Below, piece by piece: positions 55,726-64,000 of a DNA stretch of 64,000 nt (the first letter of the stretch is position 1; the number at the start of each line of letters is the position of its first letter). A program made the position numbers and the translations under genes. This DNA comes from Agaricus subrufescens (lineage: Eukaryota; Basidiomycota; Agaricomycetes; Agaricales; Agaricaceae), in NCBI GenBank assembly GCA_029945375.1, contig CM057069.1, positions 558,001 through 622,000 on the forward strand, given 5' to 3'. Below the pieces are notes generated by a model. That model did not search any database. It was not told the DNA's origin and saw nothing but the letters and a program-made list of their open reading frames with translations.

Positions 55726-58700
55726 TCAGATAGAGAGCCAGCGCCGGTAGAGGGCGTCTGCCAGCGGTGTCGCCCCTGTCAAAACATAGATCAACGACAG
55801 ATTATACGCCGCTTCCCGAACAAATGTGTCGTCCTATAAGACCAACAATCAGTCTCAGGGGAATCTATCATGAGAATATACGATCAACGCACCTGCCCGC
55901 TTTCAGCCATTGCAATCACTTTCTCGTATTGCTTTACAGCATGCGAAAATAGTCCTATCCAGGCCCTTCATTAGCATCCACGATAAGACTCGCATATTCG
56001 GAAGGATTGCTTTACCAAGTTGATGGAAAGTTCTCCCAAAATTATACTCCACCTCCCCGAGACCTTGTGGGGTCGTTCCCCGCATGTTTCTGTACTTCGT
56101 CAAAAATGCCATAGCCTAGAAAGATTCATCATTTAAGTGGAATTTGGTGACATGGAGACGAAAATCTTGACCTGAGCTATCAAATGATGTCGATTGTCAG
56201 ACTGGCGCTGCATGGCGCGCCCGATTGAGGCAATTGCCAGACAGAGACAAATCATTGGGTCCTCTGGACAATAGTCATACGCGTGTAAGAGATAAACTGA
56301 ATGCAACCCTTCAGTATCGTGATTTCAAACAATCGGACTTGAACGAACAGATGGCACTCTGATAGCTCTTCGCAGAGATACATATTTGCCCATATATGGC
56401 AATGATCACCGGATTGAATTTTGTAGGTATTGGTGGCAGATTCGCCTGTTCGCGAGCCTGAGATGTCGAAGTCGGTGCTGATGGACCCGCTCCTTCGCCC
56501 TCCTTATTCACCTCATCGTTCTCATCTTCATCTTGTTCGTGTTCAGCGACCTTTGACCCCGTTGGCGCATAACGTTTGTTAAGCGGATTCCACTTGAGCA
56601 GCTCCGGACTTTTAACAGCTGTGTCTGAAAGTTTCATTTCTCGGAAGAGGTGTTTTTGGAGTGTCGAGGTTATAAAAGCGTCCGTAGGAAGTAGACCGCT
56701 AGAGAGACTCGCTATCAGGATACGTAGTGGCTCGTTGTTGAATTGGTGCCCTGTGATTATTTTTCTCGCGTGGTCGACCGCAGTTCTATAATCTTTGACA
56801 TATATCGCTACAGCTACAGCGGAATGCGTCACTGAGGTTATTTCCTTTAGGCGAGGATACTTACTGATAAGTGACAATCGGATCACGTCTTGCCTGGTGC
56901 GTGTCTGATAGGCATTGGAGAGTAAAATATGATTCAATACCTCGAATGCAAGGTCTGTTTGTCCTTGCTTTGCCAAAAGGAACGAATACTAAGAGAACCC
57001 TCATTATGGCGCCAGCAGTTGTCTACTGCAAAAATGACTTACTTGCATAAATACTCGTAACCAATCGTCAAATGAAACGCCTCTGAAAACATCCACGACA
57101 CCGAGTTTTTCTCCCCTCCTAGTCGCTTTTTTTGCAAGGTCTTCGCGCTCTAATACAAGTAATACCAATAAACATAGCGTCAACTTGTCATCAAACAATC
57201 ACCCACCCAAGTCTAATTGTAGTCTAGATGCCATCCTGTCCTCGTCGGCTTCAGCTTCCACTTGTTGCTTTCCTCGTCTTCTCGGGAACATCCCTCGGAA
57301 TGGATGGGTCTGAAGACAATTACATCAGGTGAACTCCCAAGACATGGAAAAAGCTCACCCTACTGGTCAAAAACAGATTACGTGTCTCCCTGAACGTCTC
57401 CACAAGTTTCTCAGTTTCAGTTAACCACTCCTTTTCGGATTCTGTTTCGCCAGCGAGCATGCCAGACCATAACTCTTGGATACGCTGATAGCCACGGATA
57501 ACCTCTTTCTCCTTTTGTACCTCCAGCTCCTTAAGTTGGGCATGGGTTAGCCTGGGTGTTCGGGCCTTGACCTTAGGTTGCGCTTTTTCCTCGAACAAAG
57601 AAGTAGACGCCGTGACAGATTGATCATCTGCCTGGCTCGATGAATCACCCTTCCCGCGACGTTTCCGAGAGTCAATAACTACAAATGTCGGTTAGGATCG
57701 TATATTTCTATTGAAGGTGATGCTTACCCTCGTAGACCAGTTCGAGTGCCTTGCGTGGTTCGTTCATGATTTCGTAAATCTCGGCCAATTTCATTTTCGC
57801 GTCATTGTTCGTCGGATCGATAGATTTGACTAAAAGGCGGGTAAGCGCTAGGGGTAACTGGATGCTTCACAACACTCACTGTGTTCATAGACTTCAGCAG
57901 CCTCTTTGAGCTCTTCCATCATGCGGCGACAGGCTGCAGTCTGTAGTAATATATACAGACTGCTTGTCTGTTGAGGAAGTGTCAATCACAAGGCGGCAAA
58001 ATCACGCTATGCGTCGATGAGCGCACCTCCATATCAGCTCCAAGTAACTCATAAATCGGCTTGGCTTCGGCCCACAATTGCTTCTCAAAGTATGCGTCCG
58101 CAATTTCGGCGAATAACACAGCGAAGTCTTTGATGTTCTGCGATAGAATGACGCTGGCATGCCGCTATAGTAAGTTCTGTCAGATGTACACACGGAGCGA
58201 CGAGAATTACGGTATACCTTGCCTTCATCCATCTCCCCTAATTTAATTCTCGCGACAGCGAGCCGATGACGCGCATTGATATCGAGGGGAAATCTCCCCG
58301 ATGTCACTTCGGTGGCATCTTCACCTCCACTACCAGCTCTTGCGTTCCACTCGGGTAGGTCGAACTCCCTATCATCGTTACAAAGATCCCAGTACTTCTG
58401 ATCAGCACGTCCCTGAAGCCAGCGCGTGCCTTTTCGTATAACTTCCACAGCGTTCTCATGCTCGCCCAGCGTGTTATACAGGTCTGCAAGTAGCAACAAC
58501 TCAAGGCTACCGAACCCTCCGCCCTCTAGCGTCATATCGGAAGTGGGGTCATGCAAAAAGCCCGAGGGATAGAGTTTCTGATAATGGTCGAACGCCTGTT
58601 GGAATAATTCCGCGCAAGCAGCCAGCTCCGAAAGTTCGATGAGTATCGTGTGCAATTCACGCAATACACTGAGGTCGTGGGGGAATCTTTTGAGGATAGC

Positions 58701-59713
58701 GAAAAAGGCATGACGAGCCTGAAGAAATATATGAGGTCTACCAGCGAAGTGAATGTAAGGTGTACAAACTGTTTTGAACTCCCCGATATTTTTTGCTAGG
58801 GATGCGCGATCCCAAAGCGCGTCGACGTTCGTCGGATCGAGACTATATGCCTTCCGATAACAGTAAAGGGCTTGTTGATTGTAGCCGAGATCCCTTGAGA
58901 ATACTCTAAGGAGAAAGATCCGGAAGGGTAGATATATGATCATACCTGGATTGTCGAGCTAGCGCGTCCCACTCTTCCGCGTCGTGCCGTAAATGAGCAG
59001 CCATTATTCTGATTTGCAAAGCCCTTTCTCCCTGATTCATGTCTTCGTAACAATTTGCCAATACGGACCACGCCGCTGTAGCGCGGGGCTCGATGCGAAT
59101 GACTTCCTGCATGATCCTGATAGCTTCTGGCGTGTTATTATCGACAAACGCCTGATTTCCCTGCCCAATCATGGCTTGAACTTGTTGAGAGAGTGTGGGG
59201 CCGGTACCGCGCCCTTTCTGTATAATGGATGCTCGGTTTAGCTGGAACACTCAAACAAGAACTTCTATGACCAACCTTTCGTCGTCGTTTCCCAATACCA
59301 GAAGCTGCTCGTAGGTCGTCCCGGAATTCCGCCTCTCGTTCTGCTATGTTGATATCCCAGTCTTTAGACAACATCCCGGATGTGTCGTTTCCCTCATTCT
59401 GTCGTATATTCTGAATCAGGCGACTATAAAAAAGTCAGGATCGAAAACAGCAGAACAACCACAGTACTCACTCAAAATCACCTTCTATCTCCCTCTCCGC
59501 ATTTGTATCTTCTAGGGCGGGTACGTCGTCCTCTTCGCTCTCGCCTTCCTCGGCTTCTGAGATTTCGGGGATGTCAGGACTGTCGGAATCCGAGCCTGGC
59601 GTTCCTCATGATGAATGGATGCTGCAAGGAGAGAGATGACCTCTCGCACCGAGCTGGTGCTCCTCGTCACTGAGGATGCCCTCGTCCAGAGGAGTGCGAA
59701 ATATGGATGCCAT
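55726..59713 (-). CDS. TFC4: TFIIIC TPR subunit Tfc4 (tau131 / GTF3C3)
   Basis: Many exons run from MASIFRTPLDEGILSDEE (59713) to YNLSLIYVLTGATPLADALYRRWL (stop TGA, 55726-55728). The N-terminus is acidic (EISEAEEGESEEDD). Tetratricopeptide repeats follow: QQVQAMIGQGNQAFVDNNTPEA, AAWSVLANCYEDMNQGERALQ, QQALYCYRKAYSLDPTNVDALW, VLRELHTILIELSEL, LELLLLADLYNTLGEHENAVE, RHRLAVARIKLGEMDEG and DAKMKLAEIYEIMNEPRKAL. A basic linker (DSRKRRGKG) precedes a second helical half with further repeats near 56800-55730. Tfc4 is the TFIIIC subunit that recruits TFIIIB to tRNA and 5S genes. Length, acidic N-terminus and split repeat arrays fit. Several small introns were placed by eye. Confidence 0.92.
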
Positions 59714-59754
59714 TCTCGAACCCATCAATGTCGATTTCCATAAAACATATCACG

Positions 59755-59762
59755 GTCACGTG
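59755..59762 (+). promoter_or_regulatory. GTCACGTG, Cbf1-type E-box
   Basis: An exact RTCACRTG octamer between the divergent TFC4 and P450 starts, 41 bp from the first and 114 bp from the second. It may serve either gene. Confidence 0.35.
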
Positions 59763-59828
59763 TACTTCCCTGGCTTGTGATTCTGATAACTCCTGAGATG
59801 CTCCATGGCCGGACCAATGATTTGACGG

Positions 59829-59835
59829 TATAAAA
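59829..59835 (+). promoter_or_regulatory. TATA box of the P450 gene
   Basis: TATAAAA lies 42 bp before the P450 start codon at 59877. The spacing implies a very short leader. It is the clearest TATA element seen in the window. Confidence 0.45.
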
Positions 59836-59876
59836 GACATCTGACAGAAAAGATATGGTCAGTTCCCCTCTATCTC

Positions 59877-62291
59877 ATGCCCATCGTTAGGACGCCTGGT
59901 ATTGACTTTCTAGTGAAAGGCTGCTTCTTCCTGTCCCTCCCCGTGTTCGCGGTTATCGCGCTGGGGAAGATTCATGAATATACAGGTGGGAACGCCTTTC
60001 CAACATGGACCTTGATCTACGTTGGGGCTGCTAGTATCCCTGTACTGGCCGCGGGCCACATAGTTGGTACCCGACTGAGGCACATTCGTGAAGCTGCCGC
60101 CGTAGGAGCAAAGATGGTGCCTCTTGTCAAGGGAAAATGGTTCGGCAATGCCGATGTTCTTAAAATTATGATACACAACTCTATGCATGGCTACCCAGGT
60201 ACATTGGGATTAAAATATTATTGTATTCCTTGCCTAATTCGATTTGTACAGGGGACGGTTTGAACGAGCTGTTCGAGAAGTTGGGGCCCGTTTTCAATCT
60301 ACGCTGCTTTTGGTCTGACCTGATCTTAACGACAAATCCTGAGCATGTAAAAATTATGCTTGCTACTGACTTCGAGAATTATGTGAAAGGTCTGTTAGTT
60401 GTGTTATCATTAATGCTTAGTTCTCATATCTCCGTATCGCTTATCTGTAGGTGAAACATTTCAACATGACATGGCTTCGGTATTAGGCGTCGGTGTGTTC
60501 AACTCTGACGGTAGGCCACTCTCAATTAATTCAACTATCCTTTCTCATCGAATGGGGTCTAGGCGAAATGTGGAAGTAAAGGAATCTCATCAGAGCGTTC
60601 TCTGAAATACTGAAGCGGCCATTAGGTTCCATCGGTCTATCACACGCCCAGCATTTACTCGAGATCGGATCAGCGACTTCGAATTGTTTGACCGCCATGC
60701 CGAGACTGTGATCCATCGACTCAAATCTCGGCTCAATGAAGGCCAGCCAGTTGACTTCCAAGATCTCATGTCTCGCTACAACCTTGATGTGGCCTCAGAA
60801 TTTCTCTTCGGCCACTGTGTGCACAGTCTAGATACCGGACTTCCTTATTCTGTCAATGCCTCTTACGTTCCTCTAAGTGTTCAGTCACCTGAAACGGAAC
60901 GTGCCAACGCATTCTCTAGCGCATTTCTTGAGGCTCTGGAAGCTATCACCCAACGTGAACGGCTTGGAGTGATTTGGCCTTTGTTCGAGATAATGACTGA
61001 CAAGACGAAGAAACCTATGGAAATTGTAGATGATTTTCTAGAACCAATAATCGCCGATGCGATCCGGAAGAAGAACGAGGCACACGACGAAAAGGAGGCA
61101 AAGATATTAGAGGAGGGAACACTACTGGATCATCTAGTTCAGGTCACGTCAGATTCCAAAATATTGAAAGACGAAACGTGAGTGTTTTCAACCGGTACTA
61201 ATCCACATCTTGCCTAATTTTGTTGTAGCTTGAACATCATGCTTGGTACGTCGGTTTGAGTGAAATTTAGCTTTACTTACCCCATTCTAGCTGGTCGTGA
61301 CACTACCACCGGAACTCTTAGCTTTGTCGTATATTTCCTCTCACAATACCCCCATGTTATGCAGCGCCTTCGTCAAGAAATCCTTGATAAAGTCGGTCCT
61401 ACAAGATGCCCAACCTTTGATGATATTCGCGACTTGAAGTATCTTCGTGCAGTACTAAACGGTCGGTCACATTGTCTCCCCTACCCTAGACTCAGAAGCA
61501 CTAAAATACCTATAGAGACGCTGCGTCTATATCCTGTTGTTCCTTTCAATCTTAGGTGGGCTATCTATACTTTCATCTATTTCGCTCATATTAATTGCGA
61601 CAGGGAAAATATCCATGCTACAACCTGGCCAAACCCGGACCCGAACGGTAAACCCTTCTATATTCCCGCTGCAACCAGGTATACCCACTATTTCCCAATC
61701 AAGAACGAGAGACTGATCACTTTGAATCAGGCTTCTCTATTCTGTGTTTTTAATGCAGCGGCGGACGGATTTGTGGGGTCCCGATGGTAAACTCTCCTCC
61801 TGTTCGTCAATCATACTCAGGCTCAAAATATGGGTATAGCGGAAATATTTGACCCCGATCGTTTCCTTGATGAACGAGTACAGAAATACCTCGTCAAGAA
61901 CTCTTTCATTTTCCTTCCCTTCAATGCTGGTCCTCGTATCTGCCTAGGACAACAAGTGCGTTTCTCCTTTACAGAACTCGAATGATCACTGAAATCAGGG
62001 TATTAACAGTACGCTTACAACGAGATGTCATTACTTCTCGTTCGCCTATTGCAGAACTTTTCTTCGATTTCTCTCGAACTCGACGCATATCCTCCTGAAA
62101 CTCTTCCTCCTGAAGAATTCAAACTCGCACCTGGAAGGAAAGGTATCGATAAAGTCTGGCCCAAGTCGAACTTGACTTTGTATCTGGCTGTACGCTACTC
62201 TTCTGTAATCTTGTTATGTCCCTGCGGGTTACTCATACGCATATTTTAGGGTGGGCTCTGGGTTAAGATGCAGGAAGCTAAAATTTTGTAA
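59877..62291 (+). CDS. Cytochrome P450 monooxygenase, CYP63-like
   Basis: Many exons, some tiny (a 13-nt one encodes EMW of the C-helix motif WKFHR near 60565). An N-terminal membrane anchor ([20 protein letters not shown]) and a second hydrophobic stretch precede the catalytic part. Diagnostic motifs are all present: I-helix AGRDTT (near 61295), K-helix ETLRLYP (near 61520), the PERF-like FDPDRF (near 61850) and the haem loop [15 protein letters not shown] with its cysteine ligand (near 61920). The chain ends [13 protein letters not shown] with stop at 62291. It should be an ER-bound haem-thiolate monooxygenase. Sequence style resembles the CYP63 clan of wood-decay mushrooms, which oxidise alkyl and aromatic xenobiotics; the substrate cannot be deduced. 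It diverges from TFC4 across a 163-bp shared upstream region. Confidence 0.93.
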
Positions 62292-62502
62292 ATTGAATGA
62301 TGAAAAGCGGGTTTTGTATTTTAGTGTGTTAATACCTGTTCAATATCAGCGATATTTTTTTCGATTCATGCGTCGCCAGCTGCACTGATAATGAAAGACG
62401 AGAGGTCGCATAATATTCTGGTGTACAAACAATACTCGCAAGGTAACAAGAGGCTTTTTACAAAAAGAAAAGTCCGAAGGATATTCCAGCGACCGATCTA
62501 TT

Positions 62503-63315
62503 CTAGATAACCACTTCACTCGGAACCGCCGTAGGTTTCTTATTGATTAGTCCAGTGCGAGCTTGTGGGTAGCTCCCCATGGTATCACGAAGCCCATGCA
62601 GGGGCCCAGTAAAACTATGTCCATTGCGCGCCATATTAGCGATGGCAGTCGACAAAAGGATCACTATCCATCCCCAAAAGATCCAAGAAAAAGCTTTGAT
62701 GGCTTCCAATACGCGACAGGCTTTTTCATAACGACACCATCTGAGATTGATGAACTCATGCTGGAATAAAAAGCCGACTCAGTGAGTCGTGATGAAATGA
62801 TCTCTGGAATTTGATCTTGAACTTACGGTGACGATGGCGGCACCGATGAGAGATAGGACGAAGAGGATGCTAAGCGCATATAGTTCGAAGAGGTATGTGC
62901 CTAAAGGTCCTCGACCGACTTTCATATAGAGAGCGGGTAACCTATATGCAAAAATGACTCATAGGTAGTACTGCGAGATTTTGGGAACGAACATGAATAA
63001 GGACCATAGTGTACCCAATATTGAGACTGTCAATAACTCAGCGACTATTGGTGCTAGAAGGGGATGTTACTTAGAGATTATACAGTTCATAAACAGGATA
63101 AAATTCTTACTGTAGAAATGCGTGCGATCTGTTAGGACATCAGGCTCAGATTTCTCCTTTGTAGAATGAATGCGATATGCCGTTAGCCCCATCAAAGTGA
63201 CAGAGAACATGAACTAGAAAAAAAAGGATTGAATCAGCAAAAGTGGAAAGCAGAGGACTCAGAAACGTTTTACAAGGAAAGCATAGAGAATGATGCGGAT
63301 GAAGTGAAACGACAT
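62503..63315 (-). CDS. MARVEL-like four-transmembrane protein (copy 1)
   Basis: Exon 1 (63315-63274) encodes MSFHFIRIILYAFL and joins FMFSVTLMGLTAYRIHSTKE, which fixes the start. Later exons give a helix APIVAELLTVSILGTLWSLFMF, then LFELYALSILFVLSLIGAAIVT and finally AIKAFSWIFWGWIVILLSTAIA, ending in a soluble tail GPLHGLRDTMGSYPQ and stop at 62503. Four helices with this spacing and the C-terminal (E/G)PLHG motif match mushroom MARVEL-type proteins. MARVEL proteins shape or organise membrane domains, but members of this mushroom group are uncharacterised. The gene has a tandem partner at the right edge with the same final exon layout. Confidence 0.75.
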
Positions 63316-63805
63316 GAGTGCGGAGTGAATAGGAGAAGTATATTGGGAGGCTTGTAAATGCAAGATGTCTTACCATACAGGCACCACGGTAGGAGATCCT
63401 CATCGAAGTGCCACATGGGAGAGCCATAAGTCGCCTCCCAAGGAGCCTCGATCGGCCATAGATAGCTCTTTCTTACTTTTGACTGCCTTACCCCGGAGAT
63501 ACGATGTTCGATGGAATCTATTTTTAGAAGTGCCTTGCGTACATCTCACCGTATGCGCAAGGCATCGCAAACACGAAGCCTATATATATCAGATCGAATA
63601 GCCACAGAGTCACTACAGAACATATATTACAAGAAGCTCCACGCAACATAGAAAATGTACGGACACGTATCCATCAGAATTTCAGCAACAAAAATCCATT
63701 CGCCCCAACCTCGCTCCACCTCTCCATCCTCTAAAGTTCGTAACATCAAAGGAACACACCACCAGAATAAACACCCAAACATCACCCTCCCCAACCTTGA
63801 CCCTC
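63316..63805. other. Intergenic between tandem MARVEL-like genes
   Basis: About 490 bp with the promoter of the gene starting at 63315 and the 3' untranslated region of the next copy. Nothing else is supported. Confidence 0.5.
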
Positions 63806-64000
63806 CTAAACCTGACTTTGTCTCATCCCCGTAGAGAACGTACTCATCCCTCCCGAAAAAGTACTCATCCTAGGATCCCAACGTCCATGCAAGGGCTCGT
63901 TCAGTGCCTTATTCGCAACACAAAACAAACTCGCTAAAACCAACAACACCGTCAAAACGATCCAACCCAACCACGCAAATGCAAGCATGGCACTCAGAAC
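63806..64000 (-). CDS. MARVEL-like four-transmembrane protein (copy 2), 5' part beyond window
   Basis: Only the last exon is inside the window. It encodes a final helix MLAFAWLGWIVLTVLLVLASLFCV, then the tail NKALNEPLHGRWDPRMSTFSGG and a stop at 63806-63808. The helix followed by EPLHG(R/L) matches the end of the gene at 62503-63315, so the two are tandem paralogues on the same strand. The right window edge removes the rest. The call rests on this one exon and its neighbour. Confidence 0.65.
   Translation of the reverse strand, partial: VLSAMLAFAWLGWIVLTVLLVLASLFCVANKALNEPLHGRWDPRMSTFSGGMSTFSTGMRQSQV

Noticed and set aside
1..64000. tRNA genes and CRISPR arrays
   Set aside because: I scanned for GGTTCGANNCC-like B boxes with cloverleaf partners and for regular spacer arrays and found none convincing. 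A covariance-model scan would be needed to exclude tRNAs.

Overview
The window reads as nuclear DNA of a mushroom-forming basidiomycete (Agaricomycetes). Genes are dense, lie on both strands, and are cut by many introns of about 45-60 nt with GT..AG ends. Several families are typical of that class: short-intron seven-helix membrane proteins, expanded F-box proteins, MARVEL-like four-helix proteins, a DUF7729 secreted protein, a divergent G-alpha subunit and a CYP63-like P450. Exon joins were worked out by hand from reading frame, splice sites and family conservation. I could run no search, so names rest on recognised motifs.

Layout. 0-10 kb: a trehalose-synthase-complex regulatory subunit (TPS3/TSL1 type) running off the left edge, an F-box protein, a long gene-poor stretch with a hairpin, and a conserved coiled-coil membrane protein. 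10-18 kb: a large SNF2/RING protein of the SHPRH/Irc20 type, then an ER protein of the BAP31/Yet family. 18-22 kb: two tandem seven-helix membrane proteins. 22-32 kb: the bHLH factor Cbf1, a 5-kb gene-poor low-complexity tract containing a perfectly bounded 1,088-bp DNA transposon, and a G-alpha subunit with a 5-nt microexon. 33-41 kb: an endosomal Na+/H+ exchanger, a third seven-helix paralogue, the mitochondrial insertase Oxa1 and a DUF202 membrane protein. 41-51 kb: a gene-poor stretch, then two F-box paralogues in inverted orientation on either side of elongation factor 1-beta. 52-64 kb: a GPI-type DUF7729 protein, a 472-bp foldback MITE, the TFIIIC subunit Tfc4, a P450 sharing its upstream region with Tfc4, and two tandem MARVEL-like genes, the last cut by the right edge.

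There is no obvious pathway cluster. Most genes are housekeeping (translation, RNA polymerase III transcription, mitochondrial protein insertion, ion transport, stress sugar synthesis) interspersed with lineage-specific families. The most distinctive items are the recent-looking transposon, which carries only a zinc-finger-like reading frame between perfect 83-bp inverted repeats and an 8-bp target duplication, and the G-alpha gene, which has a GC-AG intron, a 5-nt exon, an expanded helical domain and no catalytic switch II glutamine.
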